A stretch of 64,000 nt of DNA from Streptomyces sp. HM190 (GTDB lineage: Bacteria > Actinomycetota > Actinomycetes > Streptomycetales > Streptomycetaceae): the NCBI RefSeq assembly GCF_009857135.1, contig NZ_CP047318.1, positions 5,828,001 to 5,892,000 of the forward strand, written 5' to 3'. Shown here piece by piece: positions 51,411 to 60,182 of this stretch. The position numbers and the translations under genes were made by a program. The stretch's first letter is position 1. The number at the start of each line of letters is the position of its first letter. Below the pieces are notes generated by a model. The model was not told where the DNA came from, searched no databases, and saw only the letters and a list, made by a program, of their open reading frames with translations.

Positions 51411-53071
51411 CCTCGCGCTTTCACGAGGTGAGCTGTCCAGGAGTTGATCAGAAACGCGGAAAGTGCCCTTGACCTGCAACGATGGGACTTGCTGAGGGTC
51501 CTGTTGGCTGCAAGGAAAAGAGCACTTTCCAGGTGAGAGAGCCTATCTCGTCGTACCCGCGTGTCCGTGTCCAGGCAGACGGTCGGCGGGTGGCTTCGCA
51601 GGCCGGTGCGGTCCTGCTGCTGGAGACGGTCCGCAAGATCGGCCTTGACCAGGCGATATCCACAGCCCTGGCGTCCTGGCGCAAGCCGCGGGCCGTCCAC
51701 GATCCTGGGAAGATCCTCCTGGACCTTGCTTTGGCGGTCGCGCTGGGCGGGGACTGCCTCGCGGACGTCGCGATGCTGAGGTGTGAGCCGGCTGTCTTCG
51801 GGCCGGTCGCTTCCGACCCGACGGTCTCCCGCCTGATCGACACCCTCGCCGGCTCCGACGAGAAAGCCCTGCAGGCCATCCGGTCCGCACGGGCCGAAGT
51901 CCGCAGCCGGGTCTGGTCGTTGGCGGGCAAGAACGCCCCCGACGCCGATGGACAGGTCACGGTCGATCTCGACGGCGTTCTCGTGATCGCGCACTCCGAC
52001 AAAGAGGATGCGGCCGCGACCTGGAAGAAGACCTACGGCCATCACCCCCTGACGGCCTTCGTCGACCACGGCCCGGGCGGAACCGGAGAGCCGGTCGCCG
52101 CTCTCCTCAGACCGGGAAACGCGGGCTCGAACACGGCCGCCGACCACATCACCACCGCCCAACGGGCCCTGGCTCAACTGCCGAAGAAGTACCGGCGAGG
52201 ACGGCGGACGCTGATCCGCACGGACTCCGCTGGCGGCACCCATGACTTCGTGTCCTGGCTCGCGAAACGAGGCCGATGGCTGTCCTACTCGGTCGGCATG
52301 GTGATCACCGAGGCGATCCACCAGCACGTGCTGAAGATCCCCGGCCCGGCCTGGACACCGGCCGTGGAGGCCGGCGGCCAGGTCCGCGACGGAGCCTGGG
52401 TCGCCGAGCTCACGGGCAAGCTGCTGGACGGCTGGCCCAGCGGCATGCGGCTGATCGTCCGCAAGGAACGACCCCACCCCGGCGCCCAGTTGAGAATCAC
52501 GGACGCGGACGGCATGCGGATCACCTGCTTCGCCACCAATACGACCGGTCGGCCGATCGCCGAGCTCGAGCTGCGTCACCGTCTGCGGGCCCGGGCGGAG
52601 GACCGGATCCGGGCCGCCCGGTCCACCGGCCTGCGCAACCTGCCCCTCCACCACACCGCGCAGAACAAAGTCTGGCTGGAGATCGTCCAGATCGCACTCG
52701 ACCTGCTGGCCTGGATGCCCATGCTCGCTCTGACCGGCAAAGCCCGACTCTGGGAACCCCGTCGCCTGCGGCTCCGCCTGTTCTCCGCGGCCGGACAGCT
52801 CGTCACCACCGGCCGGCGCCGCATCCTCCGCCTCGCCCACCACTGGCCCTGGGCCCGTGACATCACCGACGCCCTCGAACGGCTCGCACTCCTGCCGAAC
52901 CCCGGATGACCAACGGACTCACCCGTCCCTGCGAGAAGTGGATCCAGCCCGGAGCAGTGGAACCCGGCGTCCACCCGAGACGACACCCGGGCCCTCAGCC
53001 TGGCCGCCCTCCACCACCGACAACGAAATGGGCCGCCGACTTCGTCGACGGCCCATCACGAAAGTTCGAGG
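51411..53071 (+). mobile_element. IS1380-family insertion sequence
   Basis: A 1,661-bp element. Ends CCTCGCGCTTTCACGA (51411 on) and, on the complement, CCTCGAACTTTCGTGA (to 53071), matching at 12 of 16. A 4-bp duplication CTAG flanks both ends (51407-51410 and 53072-53075). One transposase gene. A hairpin, GGAAAGTGC at 51458-51466 with 51522-51530, lies just before the transposase start. Confidence 0.9.
51533..52909 (+). CDS. IS1380-family transposase
   Basis: A 458-residue DDE transposase. The first Asp is in GQVTVDLDGVLVIAHSDKED, the second in RRTLIRTDSAGGTHDF, and the Glu falls in the IAELELRHRLRARAEDRIR region, the IS4-like YREK-type segment. GTG at 51533 follows the 5' hairpin; an ATG at 51482 in the same frame lies inside that hairpin and is less likely. 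Apparently intact. Confidence 0.85.
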   Translation: MREPISSYPRVRVQADGRRVASQAGAVLLLETVRKIGLDQAISTALASWRKPRAVHDPGKILLDLALAVALGGDCLADVAMLRCEPAVFGPVASDPTVSRLIDTLAGSDEKALQAIRSARAEVRSRVWSLAGKNAPDADGQVTVDLDGVLVIAHSDKEDAAATWKKTYGHHPLTAFVDHGPGGTGEPVAALLRPGNAGSNTAADHITTAQRALAQLPKKYRRGRRTLIRTDSAGGTHDFVSWLAKRGRWLSYSVGMVITEAIHQHVLKIPGPAWTPAVEAGGQVRDGAWVAELTGKLLDGWPSGMRLIVRKERPHPGAQLRITDADGMRITCFATNTTGRPIAELELRHRLRARAEDRIRAARSTGLRNLPLHHTAQNKVWLEIVQIALDLLAWMPMLALTGKARLWEPRRLRLRLFSAAGQLVTTGRRRILRLAHHWPWARDITDALERLALLPNPG

Positions 53072-53431
53072 CTAGTGAACAGCGGTATATTCGATTTCGA
53101 TGGCCAGAGCTCCCAGGGCTTCCTTCTTGGGTGGGTAGATGGATCGGATGTTGTTGAGCTGCTGTTCGCGAGTAGCGGTTGGATTGATGTTGGCCGGTCC
53201 TTCGCCGTCGAGCAGGGCTTCGAAATTGGCGTATTCGGTCACCCGCTTGACGTTCACCTTGCAGGTTTCGTCCGTGCCCTTGATACGGAAGCGGATGATG
53301 TCGCCTGCACCGAGATCGGTGAGGTGCGGGTATTTCACCCGCACCTCGATGGTCTTGGTGCCTGCTGCGACGAGGTCGAAGTACTGGCGGTAGAGGTTGA
53401 GTTCGTAGACGCGGGCGGTGGTGTCGGTCAT
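53072..53431 (-). CDS. ASCH-domain protein
   Basis: A 119-residue protein. The ASCH fold is visible: RVYELNLYRQYFDLVAAGTKTIEVRVKYPHLTDLGAGDIIRF, with the conserved TIEVR and GDIIRF strands. ASCH proteins bind RNA or act on modified nucleosides (e.g. N4-acetylcytidine amidohydrolase). The ATG at 53431 overlaps the aaRS-like gene stop (ATGA), so the two are co-translated. Its TAG stop is part of the CTAG duplicated by the IS1380 element; the frame is intact. Confidence 0.85.
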   Translation of the reverse strand: MTDTTARVYELNLYRQYFDLVAAGTKTIEVRVKYPHLTDLGAGDIIRFRIKGTDETCKVNVKRVTEYANFEALLDGEGPANINPTATREQQLNNIRSIYPPKKEALGALAIEIEYTAVH

Positions 53432-54543
53432 GGGGCGGTAACGCTCCTGGTGGCTGGTGCGGTCATCATGCGGCCGATCTCGGCGGCCGAGTACGCACGG
53501 AAGAAGTGGCGGGGGTCGGACAGCAAGGTATCGGTCATGGCCAGCAGTTGCTCGGCGTACTCCGCGATGGTGCCGGGCCACTGACGGGTGTCGAGCATCC
53601 AGTCGGTGGCACCCTCGGGCAGAGGAGCGCGGCCCTTGCGGATCAGCGACTTGGACAGCTTGGCACCGGTGTCGGTGACGACCTGCGGGCAGAACAGGCG
53701 GGCAGGCAGCTGGGCGCGGGTGAGGCCGACCGCTTGGAGGGCTTCGTCGACCAGGTGGGAGCCGAAGACCCAGTCGCCGCCCTTGACCATGACGTGCAGC
53801 GTGCCGTGGGGGTTGGACACGGAGAGTTCCTTGACCGCATTGCGGTACAGGGTGGCCAGGTCGAGGTAGGCGCCTCCGGTTGGGGTGATGTTTGCCTGGT
53901 AGGGGCCGTGGTGGAGGCATACGGCAGCGACTTGCGCGGTCTCGCGGTCGGTGAGGTGGACTCGGGTGCGTTCGGCGTGTTTCTCGGCCCAGCCGCAGTC
54001 GGGGTGCGGGCAGGGGACGCGCAGGTGCGGTGTGCCGGTGGAGGGGGCGAGCCACCAGCGGGCGGCGTCGAGGCGGGGCAGGAGGCGGAGCCATGTGCGG
54101 CGGAAGTGCTCGCCGGCCTGCTGCTGGCTGTAGGTCTCGATCCGGTGAGGGATACCCAGGCACCGAGAGAGCGCGGTGAACAGGGGTTGGTAGAGGGCGG
54201 TGACGAGGTCGGTCAGGGCTTGGTCACCGAGCGCCTGGGCGTAGGCGCGTTGGTATCGGTGGCCGCTGACCGGGTCGGTGGTCAGTTCGTAGGGGGCGTT
54301 GTCGAGAGCGCTGAACAGAACCTCGGTGGGGATGCCGAAGCGGTCGCGCAGGCGGGCGGCCATGGCGAAGGCCAGGGACTGCACGAGGGAGGTGCCGATG
54401 TGCGGGGCGCCGTTGATCTGAGTGCCGACGACCAGCACGATCCGCTCCGGTGGGGTGGCCAGGATGCGTGGGGTCAGGACGTCCTCGGCATGGTGGAGGG
54501 CGTTGGCCAGGACGGTGTTCGGTGAGACGGGGTGGGTCGTCAC
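53428..54543 (-). CDS. stand-alone class I aminoacyl-tRNA-synthetase-like protein (class I LysRS-like)
   Basis: A 371-residue protein from the GTG at 54543 (AGGGGGAC upstream). The Rossmann-type catalytic domain has a HIGH motif, VVGTQINGAPHIGTSL, and a KMSKS motif, VTDTGAKLSKSLIRKG. CPHPDCGW plus a later CLHHG suggest a zinc knuckle. The order resembles class I lysyl-tRNA synthetase (LysK), but the protein ends soon after KMSKS and lacks a full anticodon-binding domain. It probably activates an amino acid (or similar) for something other than ordinary tRNA charging. It is tightly linked to an ASCH gene on a mobile element. Substrate unknown. Confidence 0.75.
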   Translation of the reverse strand: MTTHPVSPNTVLANALHHAEDVLTPRILATPPERIVLVVGTQINGAPHIGTSLVQSLAFAMAARLRDRFGIPTEVLFSALDNAPYELTTDPVSGHRYQRAYAQALGDQALTDLVTALYQPLFTALSRCLGIPHRIETYSQQQAGEHFRRTWLRLLPRLDAARWWLAPSTGTPHLRVPCPHPDCGWAEKHAERTRVHLTDRETAQVAAVCLHHGPYQANITPTGGAYLDLATLYRNAVKELSVSNPHGTLHVMVKGGDWVFGSHLVDEALQAVGLTRAQLPARLFCPQVVTDTGAKLSKSLIRKGRAPLPEGATDWMLDTRQWPGTIAEYAEQLLAMTDTLLSDPRHFFRAYSAAEIGRMMTAPATRSVTAP

Positions 54544-54571
54544 GGGATGTCCCCCTGGGGTGGGTTGGGGT

Positions 54572-55048
54572 TCATTCGGTTCGGGTGTGACCGAAGAGGA
54601 GGCGCTGGCGGAGCGTGGCGCTGTCCAGGTGGGTGTCGATCTCCGCAGGGGTGGCGCTGCGGGAGAGTGGGTCGAGGCCGAGGACGATGGCCGCCGGGGT
54701 TCCTTGGCCAAGCAGCAGAGTCCAGGGGCGGCCGGTGGGGATGCGTTTGCGGTAGGGGGTGCCGTCGAAGCGCAGGGCCACTTCAGCCGGGGCGATCAGA
54801 CGTAGGCGTGGCCCGATGTCCGGCGGGGGTGTGGTGGCGGGGCCGAGGCGTAGAGCTTCGGCAACGGCGCGCATGCGTTGCTCGATGACGGCCGGCGTCT
54901 CGTAGCAGCTGCGGGGCGGTTGGGGCACCAGAAGGAGGCAGCACACAGTGGCGCCGGTCGGAGTGGTGTCCAACCACGTGGTGGTGGCCAGGGAGGCGAT
55001 CAGACCGGCGGGAGGCGCGAAGGACTCGGTGCGGGCAGGCGTCAGCAT
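54572..55048 (-). CDS. hypothetical protein between HATPase and aaRS-like genes
   Basis: A 158-residue protein from the ATG at 55048, overlapping the HATPase gene by seven bases. It contains TTWLDTTPTGATVCCLLLVP, EVALRFDGTPYRKRIPTGRPWTLLLGQGTP and a C-terminal helix ATPAEIDTHLDSATLRQRLL. No domain recognised. Conserved placement next to an XRE/HATPase pair is typical of Streptomyces integrative elements. Confidence 0.6.
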   Translation of the reverse strand: MLTPARTESFAPPAGLIASLATTTWLDTTPTGATVCCLLLVPQPPRSCYETPAVIEQRMRAVAEALRLGPATTPPPDIGPRLRLIAPAEVALRFDGTPYRKRIPTGRPWTLLLGQGTPAAIVLGLDPLSRSATPAEIDTHLDSATLRQRLLFGHTRTE

Positions 55049-55503
55049 GTGGGCACCGCGCTGTGGTGGAAGGCGGCCCAGACGCACTTGCCGGGGCCCT
55101 GGCGCTTCGCAACACCCCAGTGGTCGGCGATGGCAGAGACCAGCAGGAGGCCGCGGCCGTCGTCGGTGGTGCTCCGTGGCTCCTGCTTGGTGGGTGTGCC
55201 GTTGCCGCCGTCGTGCACCTCGATGCGCAGCACGGTGGTGTGCAGTTCGACTCGTACGAGGACCTGACCGCCTGCAGGAGCTCCGTGCAGGACGGCGTTG
55301 GTGGCGAGTTCGGAGGTGCACAGCCAGATGTCGTCGAGGCGTTCGGTCCGGCCCCATTGGGTAAGGGTCTCGGCGACGAAGGAGCGGGCGGCGCCTGGGG
55401 TGGTCCGGCGTCGGTCGAAGAGCATCGATGCGTGCTCGACGGCGCCGTCGAGGGCTTGTTCCGGTGCGAGGGTGTCCGGCTCGCCGGGCAGTCTGCTGGG
55501 CAT
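55042..55503 (-). CDS. histidine-kinase-like ATPase (RsbW/HATPase_c_2 family)
   Basis: A 153-residue single GHKL ATPase domain: N-box CTSELATNAVLHG, G1 box VHDGGNG and G2 box DGRGLLLVSAIADHWGV. No transmembrane or dimerisation region. This family includes anti-sigma factors, but many actinobacterial copies sit beside XRE-type regulators and have no known sigma partner. First gene of the minus-strand operon. ATG at 55503; divergent from the XRE-TPR gene by about 100 bp. Confidence 0.85.
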   Translation of the reverse strand: MPSRLPGEPDTLAPEQALDGAVEHASMLFDRRRTTPGAARSFVAETLTQWGRTERLDDIWLCTSELATNAVLHGAPAGGQVLVRVELHTTVLRIEVHDGGNGTPTKQEPRSTTDDGRGLLLVSAIADHWGVAKRQGPGKCVWAAFHHSAVPTC

Positions 55504-55607
55504 GGTCAACAGCCAACCGCCGTCGCTCGTTTGGGTCGGGAGCCAGCGTGGGGGCCATGCGGGGGGCCACTATGGGGGCCAGAGTTCGCATGCTCCTGGG
55601 AGATGGG

Positions 55608-56933
55608 ATGGGCGACACGGGGATTGGCGCATTGCTCATCCGGCTGCGCACTGGGCGTGGTTGGACCCAGCAGCGGGTGGCCGACGAATACAACGCCCTG
55701 GAGGGGCGGGCCGCCAAGACCGGTAAGGAGATTGGGCGTTACGAGCGCGAGGCGCGCATCCCGGTCCCATACACCCGCAGGTATCTGGCGCAGGTGTTCG
55801 GCGTCGACATCGGAGTGCTCGACCGTGCTGTGGCGGTCAGCAAGGGCCGCCATGGTGGAGACAAGGCTGCGGAGACCGTTCCGGCGCGGACTGTGGTGCC
55901 TTCGCGATCAGGCGCTATGTCGGCGGCGGACGCGGCGATGTCGGCGGACTTCGCCCGGTTCATCGCGCAGCGCAACGCAGATGAGTTCGTCGTCGAGCAG
56001 TTGGAGGCCGATGTCGCTCGGCTCGCTCGCGCCTACGTCAGCCATCCGCTGATGGAGCTGTACATCGAGATCAAGCGGCTGCGGGACGGGGCGTTCGAGC
56101 TACTGCGCGGGCGCCAGCATCCCCGGCAGACTGCTGACCTGTACGTCGCGGCCTCACGGTTGTGCGGGCTGTCCGCGCACGTCTGCTTGGACCTGGGCGA
56201 CTACGACTCCGCTGCCACTCACGCTCGTACCGCTCGGGCGTGTGCAGAGGCAGCCGGGCACGAGGGGATGCTGGCCTGGGTACGGGCCGTGGAGTCCCTG
56301 ATCGCCTACTGGACCGGGCGGTACGAGCAGGCGGCGAGGCTGGCGCAGGCCGGCCGCCACCACCGGGCTCCCGGCAGCATCGGAGCCCGGTTGGCGAGCC
56401 TGGAGGCGCGTGCGCTGGCCATAGCCGGAGACCGGGTGGGCGCGGTGGCCGCCCTCGCGGATGCCGAGCGCTCCCGCGAGGCGATGCCCGGCCATGACGA
56501 GGTGCCGGGCATCTTCGCCTTCCCGGCCGCCAAGCAGTTCGCGTACGCGGGCACGAGCCACTTGGCCGTGGGCGGGAGGGAGCATGTCCAGCAGGCCATC
56601 GTCAGCGCGGACAGTGCGATCAGGCTCTACCGCAGTGCCGAGGACGATGATCAGTCGGTCGGCGACCTGCTCGCCGCCCATGTCGATCTTGCCCGCGGTC
56701 ACCTGCTCCTGGGCGACCTGGACGGCACCGAAGCGATGCTCGGATTCGTCCTCGACTCCCCGCCCGAGCGCATGTCGGCCAGCATCGTGCGTCGGCTCAC
56801 CGCTCTGGGCCGGGAGCTGGGAGGGCCGCAGTACGGTGGAGCCGCGCACGCCGCGCACCTAAGCGAACGACTCCAGCACACGGCCGTCCTCGCGGCCTCA
56901 CCCGCCGCCCACCCACCGGAGCTGCCGACGTGA
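55608..56933 (+). CDS. XRE-family regulator with TPR-like C-terminal region
   Basis: A 441-residue protein. ATG at 55608 is preferred because GGGAG precedes it; ATGs at 55590 and 55603 nearby are alternatives. N-terminal HTH: IGALLIRLRTGRGWTQQRVADEYN...ETGKEIGRYERE-type XRE domain. The remaining ~300 residues are helical repeats (AAHVCLDLGDYDSAATHARTA, ARLAQAGRHHRAPGSIGARL, VDLARGHLLLGDLDGTEAML), a TPR-like protein-binding array. Such proteins in Streptomyces often pair with a divergent HATPase. Its GTGA overlap with the methyltransferase gene indicates an operon. Confidence 0.8.
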   Translation: MGDTGIGALLIRLRTGRGWTQQRVADEYNALEGRAAKTGKEIGRYEREARIPVPYTRRYLAQVFGVDIGVLDRAVAVSKGRHGGDKAAETVPARTVVPSRSGAMSAADAAMSADFARFIAQRNADEFVVEQLEADVARLARAYVSHPLMELYIEIKRLRDGAFELLRGRQHPRQTADLYVAASRLCGLSAHVCLDLGDYDSAATHARTARACAEAAGHEGMLAWVRAVESLIAYWTGRYEQAARLAQAGRHHRAPGSIGARLASLEARALAIAGDRVGAVAALADAERSREAMPGHDEVPGIFAFPAAKQFAYAGTSHLAVGGREHVQQAIVSADSAIRLYRSAEDDDQSVGDLLAAHVDLARGHLLLGDLDGTEAMLGFVLDSPPERMSASIVRRLTALGRELGGPQYGGAAHAAHLSERLQHTAVLAASPAAHPPELPT

Positions 56934-57748
56934 CCGAACGGTCTGCCGCACACGACGCCGCTGTCACCGACCGGAGCCGCCTTGCCGGAAGCGCCTATAA
57001 CGGCGACCGGGACCTGGCTGCCCGCCAGTCGCTCTACCAGTGGCAGGTACCCCGATACGACCTGCCTGGCATCGTCGCCGAACAGCTGAGCGGCGTACGC
57101 GGGCGTGTGGTCGATATCGGCTGCGGCAACGGTAAATTCATCCAGCGGCTTCGTCACGATCGGCCCGAGCTGGCCCTGCTCGGACTGGACATCGCCCCCG
57201 GCATCCTCGCCAGCGTGCCCGGCCCGGTCGCCGTGGCGGATGCCACCCGCCTGCCGTTGGCCACGGCGAGCGTCGACGCGGCCCTGGCGCTGCACATGCT
57301 GTACCACGTCCCGGGCATCCCGCAGGCGGTCAGGGAGTTGTCCCGCGTCGTGGCTCGTGACGGGGCGGTGATCGTCTCCACCAACAGCGACCGGGACAAG
57401 GCCGAACTCGACGACTTGTGGCAGCGGGCGGCGGGCGACGTCCTCGGTACCGGACGCGGCCCGGCCCGCATCTCGCTCAGCGCCCGCTTTTCTCTGCAGA
57501 AGGCCCCGGCCTTCCTGGGCGAGGAGTTCGGCCGCGTGGAGACGATCGAACTGCCCGGCATCATCACGGTCCAGGACCCCGAGCCGGTCATCGCGCACAT
57601 GGCCTCTTACCGGGCTTGGGCGGACCAGCACGACGTGCCTTTCGAGGCCACGATCGAGCGGGCCCGCGAGATCCTCGTCGATCACATTGCCCGGCATGGG
57701 GCCTTCGAGGTCACGTGCCTGGGCGGCATCCTCGTCTGCCGTCGCTGA
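56930..57748 (+). CDS. SAM-dependent class I methyltransferase
   Basis: A 272-residue enzyme. GTG at 56930 overlaps the previous stop. Motif I RVVDIGCGNGKFIQRL binds SAM; LLGLDIAPGIL (acidic loop), PGPVAVADATRLPLATASVD and the post-motif-II AALALHMLYHVPG follow: the UbiE/Methyltransf_11 pattern. The C-terminal part (QDPEPVIAHMASYRAWADQ) may bind substrate. Target unknown; co-expression with the XRE-TPR gene and the divergent aaRS-like operon suggest a shared role. Confidence 0.85.
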   Translation: MTERSAAHDAAVTDRSRLAGSAYNGDRDLAARQSLYQWQVPRYDLPGIVAEQLSGVRGRVVDIGCGNGKFIQRLRHDRPELALLGLDIAPGILASVPGPVAVADATRLPLATASVDAALALHMLYHVPGIPQAVRELSRVVARDGAVIVSTNSDRDKAELDDLWQRAAGDVLGTGRGPARISLSARFSLQKAPAFLGEEFGRVETIELPGIITVQDPEPVIAHMASYRAWADQHDVPFEATIERAREILVDHIARHGAFEVTCLGGILVCRR

Positions 57749-57760
57749 CAGCCGACTTGG

Positions 57761-59458
57761 CTATCGCCGTGGGCCGCGTTGCGTAAGCCGTTCGCTCACC
57801 GGCGTGGGCGTGGTCTGTGGTGTGGGCGTCACGGGTTCGGTCATGCGGGTGCTCAGCCTGCGAGCCGCCTGAGCACGCCTGTTCGGCTGCACGGCGATGC
57901 GCCAATTGAGGACCTCGGCGGGGCGATCGGCGGTGTCGAGTTCTCGCCGCGCGGCGACTTCGGCCAAGAGCCGTCGGGGGTTGTGGCCGGCGGTCTCGGC
58001 GCGGGCGAGGGTCGTGGTCAGGGCCGGCCAGGCGGGATCGGCGAGGACGCGGTCGGCGTGGTCGGGGAGGACTGCACGCAGATCCTGCTCGAAGCGGCTG
58101 GCGGTTGTGGCGCGCGGTGCGCGACGGGCGAGATCCGCCAAGACCGGCTGGGCGGCCTGCTGGTAACCGGCCTGCAGATGGCGGAAGGCTTCTTCGGCCG
58201 CTGCGGCCTGCTGCTCGTGGCCGCGCTGCTCATGCCACTTGGCGGCCGCGCGCGCCACGTGGAGAGCGGCGAAGATCAGGGCGATGGCGAGTCCGCCCGG
58301 ATCGTGCGTGGCGTAGGCGAGTTCCTTGGCGGCTTCCCGTAGGGCGGTGGCGGCCTGGTGATCGGCTCGGATCGCCGAGCGGCGGGCACGGTTGAACGCC
58401 CTTGCCGCGGCTTGCAGTTCGGCTCGGTGCCCGCCGTTGGCGGTGAGGGCCAGGTTGTGGAGGGCGTCGCCGAAGGCATCCAGATGTCCCTGGGCCGCGG
58501 CGTCGTCGCCCGAGTCGAGGGCGGTGTGGGCGTCGCGGACGGCGGTCTCGGCGCGGTGCCACGGTTCGGCTGGGTCTACCGCCTGCTCGGGGCGGTCGGC
58601 CAGATCCTGGGTGGGAAGGCGTTCGCAGAGGCGGTTGTAGGACAGGTCGGGAGCGAGCCGTGAGCCGCCGTACCAGACCGGCTCACCTTGGGTGGTGTCG
58701 CTGGGAGCGGCCAGGCTGTAGCCGGTCACCTCGCCGGTCTCGGGGCCTATGCGCGGCCTGACCTGGATGCCGAGGGAGCGCAGCACGGTGAAGTACTCGT
58801 CGATGCTGCGTACGGCGGCGGCGACCGCGTACGCCTGCTCGCGCAGCCACTCCCGCGCGGTCTCATCCCGGCCCTGGCGTTCCGCCTTCGCCCGCTCGGC
58901 GCCGGTCGGGGTACGCGGGGCGGTGAGGTCGCCGGACTTCAGGCGGCGCAGTCCGAACTCGGCCTCGATCTTTCGGCATTCGCGCTGTGCCCGCCAGCCG
59001 TCCCGGTTCGTACGGGGGCGGCGGCCGTCGGCTCGGACGCTGGTGGCCATGATGTGGATGTGGTCGTCGGCGTGCCGGACCGCGATCCAGCGGCACGCCT
59101 TGTCGTCTCCCTCGGGGGCGATGCCCGTGGCGGCTACGACGCGGCGGGCAACCTCGGCCCACTCAGCGTCGGTGAGGTAGCGGTCGCCGGGCGCGGTGCG
59201 CACCGGGCAGTGCCACACATGCTGCGGTGGCTGCTTTCCGCCGAGTTCCCGGGTGCGCAGGTCGACGTGATGGTCCAGGCGTCGGGCGAGCTGGGTGTAG
59301 GTGGCGGAGGGGTCGCGGCCGGGGTCGGGGGCGCCGGCCAAGTCCCAGGCGGCCACGATGTGGGGGTCGGTGTGTTCGTCGCGTCGCCCCTTGCCGAAGA
59401 GGTAGTTGATCAGGCCGAGCGTGCTGGCGCCGGTGGAGACGTCAGGAACCATGACCAA
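57761..59458 (-). CDS. MOB-family relaxase
   Basis: A 565-residue relaxase. The three-His HUH metal motif is visible as VRHADDHIHIMATSVRADG. The N-terminus carries ASTLGLINYLFGKGRRDEH, which likely includes the nicking-region residues. The C-terminal ~250 residues are Ala/Arg-rich helices without a helicase domain. It should nick oriT and lead the transferred strand when a conjugation machine is supplied in trans; no full transfer apparatus is in this window. It overlaps the MobC-like gene by 17 bp. Confidence 0.85.
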   Translation of the reverse strand: MVMVPDVSTGASTLGLINYLFGKGRRDEHTDPHIVAAWDLAGAPDPGRDPSATYTQLARRLDHHVDLRTRELGGKQPPQHVWHCPVRTAPGDRYLTDAEWAEVARRVVAATGIAPEGDDKACRWIAVRHADDHIHIMATSVRADGRRPRTNRDGWRAQRECRKIEAEFGLRRLKSGDLTAPRTPTGAERAKAERQGRDETAREWLREQAYAVAAAVRSIDEYFTVLRSLGIQVRPRIGPETGEVTGYSLAAPSDTTQGEPVWYGGSRLAPDLSYNRLCERLPTQDLADRPEQAVDPAEPWHRAETAVRDAHTALDSGDDAAAQGHLDAFGDALHNLALTANGGHRAELQAAARAFNRARRSAIRADHQAATALREAAKELAYATHDPGGLAIALIFAALHVARAAAKWHEQRGHEQQAAAAEEAFRHLQAGYQQAAQPVLADLARRAPRATTASRFEQDLRAVLPDHADRVLADPAWPALTTTLARAETAGHNPRRLLAEVAARRELDTADRPAEVLNWRIAVQPNRRAQAARRLSTRMTEPVTPTPQTTPTPVSERLTQRGPRR

Positions 59459-60182
59459 CCCCTTCCGCCAGGAGCCGGTCCATCAGTGCGTAACTGGCCT
59501 GGGCGGCCTGCTCAATGCGTTCGAGGACAGCCTCGGCGCGCTCGGGTATCGCGCCGGAATGGATGGCTGCCGCGACCTGGTTGAGGTTGGTGCCGATCCG
59601 ATTCAGCGCTTTGGTGTGCGCTTCGATGGCTTCCACCAGCGGGCGGATGGGGTCGTCCTCCGGGCTGCCGACCATGCCCGCCTTGTCGAGCGCGACGGCG
59701 AGGGCGGCGTCGCCGACGAAGCTGGCGAACTTCTGGTGGCGCCGCCTGGCCTCGGCATCGATGAGGCGGACCGCGGTCGGGGTGAAGCGGATCTTCTTCT
59801 CCTGGTCACGCTTCTCGGTGGTGCGCTTGCGGTTCATCCGCGCGGGCAGTGCCGGGGCGTCGGACTCACGCCACGAGGGCTGCTCGACGGCGGCGGGCGG
59901 TTGACGGGCAGACGGCTCGGCATGTGGCGTGACGGAGTCGGTGACGGGCTGCTCGGCGCTGTCGGCGGCAGACGCGGTGCGGGGGTCGTTCACCCCCTCC
60001 TCAGGCTCGGGCGCCCGCTGGCGCCCGGCCCCCTTTCCCTCCGCCACCCCAGGGGCGGAGGCAAGCGCGGACGAAGCCCCGTTAGGGGCTCGTTCGCTCC
60101 AGCTTGCTGCTGTTCGTCGGTCCCGGTTGAACCAACCCCAGCGGCGGGGAGAAGAGGGGTTCGTGTCGTTCGCAGTGTCCAT
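59442..60182 (-). CDS. mobC: MobC-like relaxosome accessory protein
   Basis: A 246-residue protein. ATG at 60182 is preferred since CCGGAG lies upstream; the frame is open to 60266. The N-terminal ~125 residues are low-complexity. The MobC domain follows: KIRFTPTAVRLIDAEARRRHQKFASFVGDAAL (ribbon-helix-helix-like) and AHTKALNRIGTNLNQVAAAIHSG. Such proteins bind oriT and help the relaxase. Overlap with the relaxase gene supports joint function. Confidence 0.8.
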   Translation of the reverse strand: MDTANDTNPSSPRRWGWFNRDRRTAASWSERAPNGASSALASAPGVAEGKGAGRQRAPEPEEGVNDPRTASAADSAEQPVTDSVTPHAEPSARQPPAAVEQPSWRESDAPALPARMNRKRTTEKRDQEKKIRFTPTAVRLIDAEARRRHQKFASFVGDAALAVALDKAGMVGSPEDDPIRPLVEAIEAHTKALNRIGTNLNQVAAAIHSGAIPERAEAVLERIEQAAQASYALMDRLLAEGVGHGS

